Assembly: GCF_021538675.1 (NCBI RefSeq)
Contig: NZ_JAJUKH010000011.1
Location: 1 to 64,000 of the forward strand
Origin: Paenarthrobacter sp. AR 02
GTDB lineage: Bacteria > Actinomycetota > Actinomycetes > Actinomycetales > Micrococcaceae
Length of the DNA stretch: 64,000 nt
Direction of reading: 5' to 3'
The first letter of the stretch is position 1, and each line of letters starts with the position of its first letter. Below, piece after piece: positions 51,449-60,381 of the stretch. The notes under the pieces were generated by a model. The model did not search any database and was not told the DNA's origin. It saw only the letters and a list, made by a program, of their open reading frames with translations. A program made the position numbers and the translations under genes.

Positions 51449-51497
51449 AACGCTCCCGCATTTTCTCCGGTCCTGCCGGTGGAAATGCGGGAGCGTT
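51449..51497. terminator. Bidirectional terminator between the ABC permease and metG
   Basis: AACGCTCCCGCATTT (51449-51463) and AAATGCGGGAGCGTT (51483-51497) form a perfect 15-bp stem with a smaller inner CCGG/CCGG pairing. It lies between convergent genes. Confidence 0.88.
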
Positions 51498-51521
51498 GCG
51501 CTGATGGGGATGGTTTGAGAG

Positions 51522-53081
51522 CTAGGCCTCTGCGGGTTCCTCGAAGCGCGGGAAGACAGGGGCAGGTGCCGGCAGTTCAGTGCCAGCGACAATCGGCGTG
51601 GCGATCGCAGCAAACTGGCGCGCGTCACCTTCCGGCTGTCCGAGAACCTCAAGGAGCTTGGCCGACGACGACGGCATCACGGGTTGGGCCAGGATCGCCA
51701 CGATTCGGACCACTTCCAACGTGACGTAAAGGACCGTGTTCATCCGTTCCACGTCTGTTTTGCGCAGCACCCAGGGGGCCTGCTCTGCGAAGTAGGCGTT
51801 GGTATCACCGAGCACAGCCCAAATAGCTTCAAGGGCGCGGCTGAATTCCTGCTTTTCGAACGCAGAACGCGCGATGTCCAACAGTCCACCGGCCCGGGCC
51901 AGCAGGGCGTTGTCCTCGTCGGTGAACGCACCGGGCGTGGGTACCTTGCCTTCGCAGTTCTTTGCCACCATGGACAACGAACGCTGGGCCAGGTTTCCGA
52001 AGTTGTTGGCGAGGTCGGAGTTCATCCGGCCCACGATCGCTTCGTGGTTGTAATTGCCGTCAGCGCCGAACGGAACTTCGCGCAGGAAGAAGTAACGGCA
52101 CTGGTCAAGGCCGTACTGCGCCACGAAATCCTGCGGTGCCACAACGTTGCCCAAGGACTTGGACATCTTGACACCGTTGTTGGTCAGGAAGCCGTGGATC
52201 ATGACGCGCTTGGGCAATTCAAGCCCTGCGCTCATCAGGAAGGCAGGCCAGTAAATGGCGTGGAACCGCGAAATGTCCTTGCCGATCACGTGAACATCGG
52301 CTGGCCAGAACTTCCTGAACTGTTCAGACTCGACGTCGGGGTACCCCACACCCGTGAGGTAGTTGGTCAGGGCGTCCACCCAGACATACATGACGTGCTT
52401 CTCGTCGCCCGGGACCGGAACACCCCAGTCGAAGGTGGTGCGGCTGATGGACAGGTCTTCGAGGCCGCGTTTGACGAAGCTGATGACCTCGTTGAAACGG
52501 GACTGGGGAGCACCGAACTCCGGCTGCTCGCCGTAGAGCTCCAGGAGCTTGTCCTGGTAGTTGGAGAGCCGGAAGAAGTAGCTTTCCTCAGCCGTCCAGG
52601 TCACAAGCGTGTCTGTCTCCTTGGAGTAACGGAGGCCGTCCTCCTTGACCACGGTGTCGTCCTCGACGTAGTACGCCTCGTCGCGGACCGAATACCAGCC
52701 CTCGTACTTGGACAGGTAGATGTCGCCGTTGGCTTCCATCTTCTTCCAGATGGCCTGCGATGCGGCGTAGTGGTCCTGGTCCGTGGTGCGGATGAAGCGG
52801 TCATGGGAGATGCCCAGGTCCTGGCTCATCTGCTTGAACGCCGCCGAGTTCCGGTCCGCGAGCTGCTTGGCAGTGATGCCTTCCTTCTCCGCGGACTGCT
52901 GCATTTTGAGCCCGTGCTCGTCCGTTCCGGTCATGAAGAAGACTTCATGACCATCAAGCCGCTTGAAGCGCGCCATGGCATCGGTCGCAATGACCTCATA
53001 GGCGTGGCCGATGTGCGGCACGCCGTTGGGGTAGCTGATTGCGGTGGTGATGTAGAACGGGGATTTCTCTGGAGACGTCAC
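51522..53081 (-). CDS. metG: Methionyl-tRNA synthetase
   Basis: The 519-residue class I synthetase has the HIGH motif SYPNGVPHIGHAYEVIATD near residue 18, the DEHGLKMQQ segment and the KMSKS motif GVKMSKSLGN. It ends after the anticodon-binding helical domain, without the C-terminal tRNA-binding extension found in some bacteria. The start is GTG. It lies between two FtsX-type ABC modules, with convergent transcription on one side. No riboswitch was seen upstream. Confidence 0.97.
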   Translation of the reverse strand: MTSPEKSPFYITTAISYPNGVPHIGHAYEVIATDAMARFKRLDGHEVFFMTGTDEHGLKMQQSAEKEGITAKQLADRNSAAFKQMSQDLGISHDRFIRTTDQDHYAASQAIWKKMEANGDIYLSKYEGWYSVRDEAYYVEDDTVVKEDGLRYSKETDTLVTWTAEESYFFRLSNYQDKLLELYGEQPEFGAPQSRFNEVISFVKRGLEDLSISRTTFDWGVPVPGDEKHVMYVWVDALTNYLTGVGYPDVESEQFRKFWPADVHVIGKDISRFHAIYWPAFLMSAGLELPKRVMIHGFLTNNGVKMSKSLGNVVAPQDFVAQYGLDQCRYFFLREVPFGADGNYNHEAIVGRMNSDLANNFGNLAQRSLSMVAKNCEGKVPTPGAFTDEDNALLARAGGLLDIARSAFEKQEFSRALEAIWAVLGDTNAYFAEQAPWVLRKTDVERMNTVLYVTLEVVRIVAILAQPVMPSSSAKLLEVLGQPEGDARQFAAIATPIVAGTELPAPAPVFPRFEEPAEA

Positions 53082-53115
53082 TCTAAAAAGTTACCTTTAT
53101 TTCGGATGAAAGAGC

Positions 53116-53871
53116 TTAGTTAAGTTCGGTCAGCGTATCGCTGAGGCGTACCAACTCGTGGTCGTGGGAAGCCACCATGACGGCGATACCGTCGCTGGTG
53201 GTGTCCTTCAGGATTCCGATGATGCGGTTGGCCGCGGCACGGTCGAGGCTGGCTGTGGGCTCGTCCACCACCAGGACCCGGGTGCCCAGGATCAGTGCGC
53301 GTGCAATGGCCACGCGCTGGCGCTCACCACCCGAGAGCTGGGCCGGACGGTGCCGCATTCGGCGGCCAAGTCCCACCAGGTCCAAAAGGTCCTTGGCCAT
53401 TTCCGTGCGCTGTTCCACCTCGCCGTCAGGAACGGCAGGAAGCAGGACGTTCTCCAAGGCGCTCATGCCATCGATCAGGGCGCCGCCCTGGTCCACGTAA
53501 CCGATGAGGGCACGACGACGGTCGGCAATTTCGTCGTCGCCCATCGTGTCCAGGGGGACGCCTTCCCAGAAGACCTTGCCCGACGTCGGCAGCGTCAGTC
53601 CGGCGCTGACCGTCAGGATGCTGGTCTTGCCGGAACCGCTTCGGCCGGCGATGCAGTGCATCTCACCGGCGTGCAGCGTCAGGTTGAAGTCGTCGACGAC
53701 GTCGACTTCCTCGGCTCCGCCTTTGTCGCCACCGTAGTGGATGGTGACGCGGCTCAGTTCCAGGGGCGTGGCGTGGTCCGCTGCCCGCACGATCGTGTTG
53801 GCGCGGGTCTGCAGCGACTCTTCGGGGGATTCCGGGGTGGCCGCCAGCTCGGGGTTGGGAGTCTCGGTCAT
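53116..53871 (-). CDS. ABC transporter ATP-binding protein, second module
   Basis: From ATG 53871 (MTETPNPELAATPES) the protein has 251 residues. It has Walker A CIAGRSGSGKTSIL, signature PAQLSGGERQRVAIARAL and Walker B RVLVVDEPTASLDRA. The first 40 residues are an acidic, Pro/Glu-rich extension. Its start overlaps the permease stop by 4 bp (ATGA), and it lies 34 bp before metG on the same strand. Confidence 0.93.
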   Translation of the reverse strand: MTETPNPELAATPESPEESLQTRANTIVRAADHATPLELSRVTIHYGGDKGGAEEVDVVDDFNLTLHAGEMHCIAGRSGSGKTSILTVSAGLTLPTSGKVFWEGVPLDTMGDDEIADRRRALIGYVDQGGALIDGMSALENVLLPAVPDGEVEQRTEMAKDLLDLVGLGRRMRHRPAQLSGGERQRVAIARALILGTRVLVVDEPTASLDRAAANRIIGILKDTTSDGIAVMVASHDHELVRLSDTLTELN

Positions 53872-56678
53872 TTGACTACTTTCGTTGCGATCGGAATCCA
53901 GCAAATAACGGCCAGCAACCCGGCCAGGCCGGCCCAAAGGGCCGCGTAGGGGGCAAGGAGCAGACCCAATCCCAGTGCGCCAAGGACGCCCAAAGGAAGA
54001 GCCACGGTGCCCACCAGTGCATTTTCGAAGAAGCGGACCTGTCCCAGCATGTCCGGGTTCCAGCCCATGGCACGCAGTGTGCCCAGGTACTCACGCTTGG
54101 CATGGAGCTCAAAGCGGCCGGTGACAAGCGTCAGGAGAAGCCCAACCACCACGCCAAAGACGGCGAGGATCACGCTGGGAGCCGCAATGCTGGCAGCCGC
54201 AAGGCCACTCAGCGCGCTGGCCCCTGCCGCACGGGGAATGTCGATCAACAGGGCGATCAAGGCACCTACTGCGGCACCGAAGACCCCAACGGCGACAGCC
54301 AGCGAGATGGAGTTGAACCTGTTGGTGGTGAGCTGCCTGTTGGCGAACGTCAACGGGGAATCCACGGTAACCAGGCGTTCATCATGCTGCGGTTCCTGGT
54401 CAACCACGACGCGGTGGCGCAACTGCTGGGCGGCCAACAAGGCCGCTCCGATGTAGATGACCAGCATGGTCGCCGAGACGATCACGGTGGCAATGTTCCA
54501 GCTGAGGAGACTGAGCACCACTCCGGCCACCGTCAGTGCAGCGGCACCCACGGCGAACTCTTCAAGGACCCAGGACCGGATCCGCTTCTGGGTCCAACCC
54601 ATGGCCCGCAGGATGCCGGCCTCGCTTCTCCGCTGGCGTATGTAGCTCACCGTCGAGGCACCGGTCAGGAGCGTGGCGCCCAACAGGGTCAGGAACAGGA
54701 GGGTGATGTTGGTTCCCGTCAGAGACCCGGAGACTGCATCTGCAGCATCCTGGCGTACCCACGACTGCTGGACGGTGCCCAGGGGCGACTCCTTGCCGGC
54801 GTCGTCCTTGCTGTAGCCGGGAACAAAGATGTTGGCGTCTTCGCGGGCGGATCCAGCCACCACGGTGGCTTCGAGGCCGAGTTCGCGGATCTGGGTGGCC
54901 AGCTTCTCAACCTCGGGCTGGGCTGTCTTCCAGTTGCCCGCGGCGTTGGCACGGACGCGGACGGCGTCGATCACGTTGGCGTTGGAATCGTAACCGCGGG
55001 CAGCGGCAAGGCCGTAGTAGTCAGTGATGGCGCCGGCAGACTGGCTGACCAGGCCTGTAGCGCTCAAGGAAGGCTTCAGGGCCGTGCCTTGGACGTCCTT
55101 GCCGTTGGCGTCCTTGCTCAGTGTCATCGGCGCGGGGTCGTAGCCACCCAAAGGCAGCTTGTTGACGTCACCGGCTGCTGCTTGGACGGCGGCCGGATCA
55201 AAGGTGCCGTAAACCATGGGCAAGGGGGCAGCGGGCTTCTTGCCCGTTTCGAGGTCTTCCCGGTACGACCGTTCGTCGACCGGCTTGCGCTGGGTCTGGT
55301 CCACCGGCGCACCGAAGGAGGACTTCTCCGGCAAGCGGTTCACAGTGACCCAGTCCCCCGGCGTGGCGCTCTTGTCCGAAGCGCCGTTGGCGGCGTCCTC
55401 GCCGTCCTTGTACTTCGGCGCAGCTGCGAAAGCGGTGCTCCACGTGGCCGGGTTGTACAAACCCTGGCTGAACGAGGCCGTGCTGCCAAGCAGTTGGCTG
55501 TGGTCGGTGGAACCGGGCCACTCCAGGGCAAACGGGGACTTGGAAACGAACGGGAGGTAGTCCTTGTCCAAAGAACGGGTGACCGTGCCGACGTCCTTGA
55601 CGACCTTGCCGCTTGCGTCAATTTCCTCGATCTTGACCGAGTACTGCAGGTCCAGGGAAGTACCCGTGCGCACGATCAGCGGGATCGCCTTGGAGTCGTT
55701 CGTCAGCAGGCCATCGCGCTTGGCTTGCTGGTACTGCGTCATGAGCGGTGCCCAGTACTTGAGCTTGACGCCCAGGAAATCGGGGCCCTCCTCGAGCTGT
55801 TGCATGCTCAGGCCTGTGGTGAAGAGGCTCTCAAAGTGGCGGCCGATGGCTCCCGCGTCGCGGGCATCGGCCGGGGGTGCCTTTTCAAGCGGCGCCAGGA
55901 AGTCGCCCGCTGAGCCCAGCAGGGCCCTTTCGGCAGCAGGATCGACGGCGACGACGGACTCAGTCACCTCAGGCGCCAGGGGAAGCGCGACAGAAAGGTT
56001 GAACAGGTTGTGCTCGGACCCGAGGGCCGGGGCCGGGAACTTGACGCCGGTCTCCCCCTCAGGACCGGCGATCCGGACGTTGCTGCCGCCAGCTGCCTGC
56101 TCCTGCACCAAGCGGCCCTTACCCAGGGTGCCCTCGGCACTGGTCTTGAAAAGGGTCTGCTGGTTGACTCCGTCCGAGCTGGTTGCCGATGCTGTCAGGC
56201 GGTACTTCTTCGGTGAATCGGACAGCACGGACTCGGCCGCAGGCCATTTGCTTGAATCCATGGCAGAGGGGTCGCCCGCAGTGATAGCGCCGGCAAGGCC
56301 GGCGTTGTATCCCAGGTAGTCCATCGCGTTAAGCCGGGGGGCTTCGAGGTTCTGGGATACGCGCGAGACCAGGCTGATGGGAGCCGCTACGGCCGTCTGG
56401 CCCATGCCGCGGATCTTGTCCAGTTGATCAAAGCTGATGCCGCCCTGACCATTGGCAATCTCCGGCTGGATCAATGCACCGCCGTCCCCGTTCCGGGACT
56501 GATCAGGCTTTGCCTGGACCAGGATGTCGTAGAGTCCCCGCGAGTTCTCGTCCACTGTACGGTTCAGGGCTGCCTGTGACTGGCTCTGAACTAGGACGGA
56601 CAAACACATGGCGACGATCAAAATGGCCGCGGTCAGCAGCAGCACACGGCTTCTGATGAACCTTTGGACGGCGTTCAT
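53868..56678 (-). CDS. FtsX-like ABC permease with a very large extracytoplasmic domain
   Basis: From ATG 56678 (MNAVQRFIRSRVLLLTAAIL) the protein has 936 residues. One N-terminal helix is followed by about 600 residues of extracytoplasmic sequence before the first helix cluster (ITLLFLTLLGATLLTGASTV, then RSEAGILRAMGWTQKRIRSW). A second cluster near the end carries HAKREYLGTLRAMGWNPDML. Both clusters have the FtsX coupling-helix signature LRAMGW. It pairs with the overlapping ATPase. The large ectodomain suggests substrate capture or peptidoglycan or lipid handling outside the membrane; the substrate is unknown. Confidence 0.88.
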   Translation of the reverse strand: MNAVQRFIRSRVLLLTAAILIVAMCLSVLVQSQSQAALNRTVDENSRGLYDILVQAKPDQSRNGDGGALIQPEIANGQGGISFDQLDKIRGMGQTAVAAPISLVSRVSQNLEAPRLNAMDYLGYNAGLAGAITAGDPSAMDSSKWPAAESVLSDSPKKYRLTASATSSDGVNQQTLFKTSAEGTLGKGRLVQEQAAGGSNVRIAGPEGETGVKFPAPALGSEHNLFNLSVALPLAPEVTESVVAVDPAAERALLGSAGDFLAPLEKAPPADARDAGAIGRHFESLFTTGLSMQQLEEGPDFLGVKLKYWAPLMTQYQQAKRDGLLTNDSKAIPLIVRTGTSLDLQYSVKIEEIDASGKVVKDVGTVTRSLDKDYLPFVSKSPFALEWPGSTDHSQLLGSTASFSQGLYNPATWSTAFAAAPKYKDGEDAANGASDKSATPGDWVTVNRLPEKSSFGAPVDQTQRKPVDERSYREDLETGKKPAAPLPMVYGTFDPAAVQAAAGDVNKLPLGGYDPAPMTLSKDANGKDVQGTALKPSLSATGLVSQSAGAITDYYGLAAARGYDSNANVIDAVRVRANAAGNWKTAQPEVEKLATQIRELGLEATVVAGSAREDANIFVPGYSKDDAGKESPLGTVQQSWVRQDAADAVSGSLTGTNITLLFLTLLGATLLTGASTVSYIRQRRSEAGILRAMGWTQKRIRSWVLEEFAVGAAALTVAGVVLSLLSWNIATVIVSATMLVIYIGAALLAAQQLRHRVVVDQEPQHDERLVTVDSPLTFANRQLTTNRFNSISLAVAVGVFGAAVGALIALLIDIPRAAGASALSGLAAASIAAPSVILAVFGVVVGLLLTLVTGRFELHAKREYLGTLRAMGWNPDMLGQVRFFENALVGTVALPLGVLGALGLGLLLAPYAALWAGLAGLLAVICWIPIATKVVK

Positions 56679-56772
56679 TGGGCTCCCTGAGACCTTGATT
56701 GCGGGCGCGCACACATGGTCCGGCATTTTGCGAAAAACGCGGGAAACACCGGGCTGTATGTGCAAAAAGTTT

Positions 56773-56832
56773 GTGGCCGGCCTGCTGCCGGGTCCGAATC
56801 CCGGACCCAGCCATTGTAAGCAGACCGGCCAC
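56773..56832 (-). terminator. Nested hairpin terminator downstream of serA
   Basis: Three nested stems are readable: GTGGCCGG/CCGGCCAC (56773-56780 and 56825-56832), CTGCT/AGCAG, and GGGTCCG/CGGACCC around AATCC. The minus strand then reads AAACTTTTTG. A second 8-bp hairpin lies at 56837-56865. The innermost stem resembles a tRNA T-arm but no tRNA is present. Confidence 0.75.
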
Positions 56833-56890
56833 TCCTGCGTGCCTTAGGGTGTGTCGCAGGCACGCGAACATCAGCTGATACGGATCAGTC

Positions 56891-58486
56891 CTAGTCCTCC
56901 AGGTCCACTTCCCGGACCATGTCTGCACCGATACCGGCCTTGATGGCTTCCAGGACCTGCTGCGGAACGGAGCTGTCGATGGTCAGGAGGGCAAGGACCT
57001 GCCCGCCCTCGGTCTGGCGGGCAACCTGCATGCCGCCGATGTTGATGTTATTCATGCCCAGGATGTGCCCAATGGTGCCGATAACGCCCGGGCGGTCGGC
57101 GTATGCCACTACCACCAGGTGTTCGCTGATGGGAATTTCAACGTCGTATCCGTTGACGCCCACGAGCTTCTCCACCTGCTTGGGGCCCGTCAGGGTTCCG
57201 GCAACAGAGATCTGCGACCCATCGCTGAGGGCTCCGCGGATCGTCAGGACATTGCGGTAGTCCTCAGCGTCCGGTGTGGTGATGAGGCGGGTGTTGATGC
57301 CGCGCTGCTCCGCGATGACAGGAGCGTTGACGTAGGAAACCTGCTCGGTGACCACATCAGCAAAAACGCCCTTCAGGGCAGCGAGTTCAAGGACCTTGAC
57401 GTCAAGCGCAGCGATCTCGCCTGCCACTTCAACGTCGATCTGCGTGAGGGAAGCATGGGTCAGGGCTGTGAAAATGCGGCCCAGCTTTTCGATCAGCGGA
57501 ATGCCCGGACGGACATCCGGTGCAATGACTCCCCCGGCGACGTTCACGGCGTCCGGCACGAGCTCGCCGGCCAGGGCAAGGCGCACGGACTTGGCCACGG
57601 AAACGCCGGCCTTTTCCTGTGCCTCATCCGTTGATGCTCCAAGGTGCGGAGTAACCACCACGTTGTCGAGCTCGAAGAACGGCAGGTCGGTGCTCGGCTC
57701 CTTGACGAAGACGTCCACGCCGGCACCAGCGATCTGGCCTTCCTTCAGTGCGGTGTAGAGGGCTTCCTCATCCACCAAGCCACCGCGGGCAACGTTGATG
57801 ACGTACGCCGATTCCTTCATCTTCGCGAACGCATCCGCTCCCAGCATCCCCACCGTCTCGGGTGTCTTGGGCATGTGGATGGTGATGAAGTCGGCGTTTT
57901 CCAAAAGTTCATCCAGGGTGACCAGCTTGACGCCGAGCTGGGCTGCGCGCGCCGAGGTGATGTAGGGGTCGTACGCGAGGATCTCGGTCTCGAAGCCCTG
58001 AAGACGTGCCGCGACCAAGGCACCAATACGTCCGAGGCCAATGATGCCGATCTTCTTCTCGAAGAGTTCGATCCCGGTGTACTTGGAACGCTTCCACTCG
58101 CCGTTCTTCAACGCCGCGCTGGCCTGAGGAATGTGGCGGGCCAGGCTGAGGATGTGGCCCACAGTAAGCTCAGCGGCCGAGACGATGTTCGACGTCGGGG
58201 CATTAACCACCATGACGCCGGCCTGTGTTGCGGACTTGATGTCCACGTTATCCAGTCCAACGCCGGCACGGGCGATGATCTTGAGGTTCTTGGCAGCGGC
58301 GATCGCTTCGGCATCCACCTGGGTGGCCGAGCGAACCAGGATGGCGTCGACGTCGGCGATTGCGGACAGCAGCTGGGAACGGTCGGCGCCGTCGGTCTGG
58401 CGGATTTCAAAGTCCGGGCCCAATGCCTCGACGGTGGCGGGCGAAAGTTCCTCGGCGAGGAGGACGACGGGTTTGCTGGCTGACAC
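56891..58486 (-). CDS. serA: D-3-phosphoglycerate dehydrogenase
   Basis: SerA oxidises 3-phosphoglycerate, the first step of serine synthesis. From GTG 58486 (VSASKPVVLLAEEL) the protein has 531 residues, the long actinobacterial form. It has an NAD-binding domain (KIGIIGLGRIGALVAARL), catalytic ARGGLVDEEAL, an intervening (ASB) domain and a C-terminal ACT domain (VVVAYADRPGVIGTIGHILG) for serine feedback. AAGGTG lies about 8 nt before the GTG. The longer ORF to 58699 overlaps the ilvC terminator region and was rejected. Confidence 0.96.
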   Translation of the reverse strand: MSASKPVVLLAEELSPATVEALGPDFEIRQTDGADRSQLLSAIADVDAILVRSATQVDAEAIAAAKNLKIIARAGVGLDNVDIKSATQAGVMVVNAPTSNIVSAAELTVGHILSLARHIPQASAALKNGEWKRSKYTGIELFEKKIGIIGLGRIGALVAARLQGFETEILAYDPYITSARAAQLGVKLVTLDELLENADFITIHMPKTPETVGMLGADAFAKMKESAYVINVARGGLVDEEALYTALKEGQIAGAGVDVFVKEPSTDLPFFELDNVVVTPHLGASTDEAQEKAGVSVAKSVRLALAGELVPDAVNVAGGVIAPDVRPGIPLIEKLGRIFTALTHASLTQIDVEVAGEIAALDVKVLELAALKGVFADVVTEQVSYVNAPVIAEQRGINTRLITTPDAEDYRNVLTIRGALSDGSQISVAGTLTGPKQVEKLVGVNGYDVEIPISEHLVVVAYADRPGVIGTIGHILGMNNINIGGMQVARQTEGGQVLALLTIDSSVPQQVLEAIKAGIGADMVREVDLED

Positions 58487-58700
58487 GGGGTGGCACCTTA
58501 CTTTGGACAACTTTGGGACAGAACTGGACAAGGAGCGGATGCGTGGCCCGGGCACGGCACCGGGACCAGCCCAGAATATCGAATCCGGGCTCTGTTTCCG
58601 GTGCCGGGGAGGGATGTTACGGCCGGCCGGACCGTTGCTGTGAAGAAGTTCACAGCCAAGGCTGCTGAGTATCTGGAAGGAAAAAGTGTGAGGAAACAAC

Positions 58701-58735
58701 GACGCCCGCCCGGTTGTGTAGGCCGGACGGGCGTC
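58701..58735 (-). terminator. Terminator of ilvC
   Basis: GACGCCCG-C-CCGG (58701-58713) pairs with CCGG-A-CGGGCGTC (58723-58735), 12 bp with one mismatch. The minus strand continues GTTGTTTCCTC. It lies 40 bp past the ilvC stop. The remaining 58487-58700 stretch upstream of serA shows no coding sequence. Confidence 0.75.
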
Positions 58736-58775
58736 TGCTGCAGTTCTTGGGCCCTAGGGTCCAATCAACCGGAAA

Positions 58776-59801
58776 TCAGCGGGCTGCGGAACCTTCGACG
58801 TAGTCGGCGTCCTGCTGCTGCCAGGAGAAGAGCGAACGCAGTTCACGTCCAACTTCCTCGATCGGGTGCTGCTCGGCCTTGGCACGCAGTTCCTTGAACT
58901 CGACACCGCCGTTGTCCTGGTCATCGATGAAGCGCTTGGCGAAAGCGCCGCTCTGGATGTCGGCGAGGACAGCCTTCATGTTTTCCTTCACCTCTGGGGT
59001 GATGACGCGCGGGCCGGAGACGTAGTCGCCGTACTCAGCGGTGTCGGAAACGCTCCAGCGCTGCTTGGCGATGCCGCCTTCCCACATGAGGTCCACGATG
59101 AGCTTGAGCTCGTGAAGTACCTCGAAGTAGGCGATCTGCGGCTGGTAGCCGGCTTCGGTCAGGGTTTCGAAGCCGTACTGGACGAGCTGGGAAACACCAC
59201 CGCAAAGAACGGACTGCTCACCGAACAGGTCGGTTTCGGTTTCTTCGGTGAAGGTGGTCTTGATGACGCCGGCGCGGGTGCCGCCGATGGCCTTGGCGTA
59301 GGACTTGGCCAAGTCCCAAGCGGCACCTGAAGCGTCCTGCTCGACAGCGATGATGTCCGGGATACCGCGGCCGGCTTCGAATTCGCGGCGGACGGTGTGG
59401 CCCGGAGCCTTCGGGGCGATCAGGATGACGTCGACGCCGGCAGGAGCCTCGATGTAGCCGAAGCGGATGTTGAAACCGTGTGCGAAGGCAAGCGCCTTGC
59501 CTTCGGTCAGCTTGTCCTTGATGGAGTCGTTGAAGATCGAACGCTGGTGCTGGTCCGGAGCCAGGATCATGATGACGTCTGCCCATTCGGCGGCGTCGGC
59601 AACGTTCTTGACCGTGAAGCCTGCGTCCTCTGCCTTGGCGGCCGACTTTGAGCCGTCCTTGAGTGCGATGACTACCTCGACGCCGGAATCGCGCAGGTTG
59701 AGGGCGTGGGCGTGGCCCTGGGAACCGTAGCCGACGATGGCTACCTTGCGGCCCTGGATGATCGACAGGTCTGCGTCGTCGTCGTAGAACATTTCAGTCA
59801 C
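58776..59801 (-). CDS. ilvC: Ketol-acid reductoisomerase
   Basis: IlvC isomerises and reduces acetohydroxy acids in valine, leucine and isoleucine synthesis with NADPH and Mg. From GTG 59801 (VTEMFYDDDADLS) the protein has 341 residues, the short class I form. The nucleotide motif is AIVGYGSQGHAHALNL. An AGAGGAG ribosome site lies 8 nt upstream. It follows ilvN after 65 bp. Confidence 0.97.
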   Translation of the reverse strand: MTEMFYDDDADLSIIQGRKVAIVGYGSQGHAHALNLRDSGVEVVIALKDGSKSAAKAEDAGFTVKNVADAAEWADVIMILAPDQHQRSIFNDSIKDKLTEGKALAFAHGFNIRFGYIEAPAGVDVILIAPKAPGHTVRREFEAGRGIPDIIAVEQDASGAAWDLAKSYAKAIGGTRAGVIKTTFTEETETDLFGEQSVLCGGVSQLVQYGFETLTEAGYQPQIAYFEVLHELKLIVDLMWEGGIAKQRWSVSDTAEYGDYVSGPRVITPEVKENMKAVLADIQSGAFAKRFIDDQDNGGVEFKELRAKAEQHPIEEVGRELRSLFSWQQQDADYVEGSAAR

Positions 59802-59866
59802 TTGCGTAACTCCTCTTGAGTGGTTTCTTGGATATTGATGGTGGTGCTGCGGTACTGGGCGCGTGC

Positions 59867-60379
59867 TCACGCGGAGCGGAGCGCCCTGTCACTCATGGAG
59901 CGGGATCCCCGTCCAACGGCCAAGGTGCCGGACTGCACTATTTCACGGATGCCGAACGGCTCCAGCACTGAAAGCAGCGCTGCGAGCTTCTCGGGGGTAC
60001 CGGTTGCCTCAATCACCAACGAGTCTGTGGACACGTCGACGACGGCGGCACGGAACAGGTCTGCAGCCTGGGTAACCTGCAGACGTGTCGCGGCATCCGC
60101 ACGTACCTTAACCAGGATGTGGTCGCGTTGTACGGAAGATTCAGAAGTGAGCTCCACAATCTTGATCACGTTGACCAACTTGTTGAGCTGCTTGGTGACC
60201 TGCTCGATCAGGTCGCCGTCGGCGTCGACGACGACAGTCATGCGGGACATGCCGGGAACCTCAGTGGGTCCCACAGCAAGGGAGTTGATGTTGAACGCGC
60301 GCCGGGCGAACAGGCTGGCCACGCGGGTCAGCACGCCGGGCTTGTCTTCTACCAGAACCGACAGTGTGTGGCGGGTCAT
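59867..60379 (-). CDS. ilvN: Acetolactate synthase small subunit
   Basis: IlvN is the regulatory subunit that gives valine feedback control and full activity to IlvB. The 170-residue protein from ATG 60379 (MTRHTLSVLVEDKPGVLTRV) has the N-terminal ACT domain and the C-terminal ALS_ss domain. It starts 2 bp after ilvB. Confidence 0.97.
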   Translation of the reverse strand: MTRHTLSVLVEDKPGVLTRVASLFARRAFNINSLAVGPTEVPGMSRMTVVVDADGDLIEQVTKQLNKLVNVIKIVELTSESSVQRDHILVKVRADAATRLQVTQAADLFRAAVVDVSTDSLVIEATGTPEKLAALLSVLEPFGIREIVQSGTLAVGRGSRSMSDRALRSA

Positions 60380-60381
60380 GC

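Noticed and set aside
56790..56808. Possible tRNA remnant (GGTCCGAATCC resembling a T-arm)
   Set aside because: No acceptor, D or anticodon arm can be drawn around it. It is the inner stem of a nested terminator after serA.
56891..58699. 602-residue version of SerA starting at 58699
   Set aside because: The extra 71 residues lack family similarity and reach into the ilvC terminator. The GTG at 58486 begins the conserved N-terminus.
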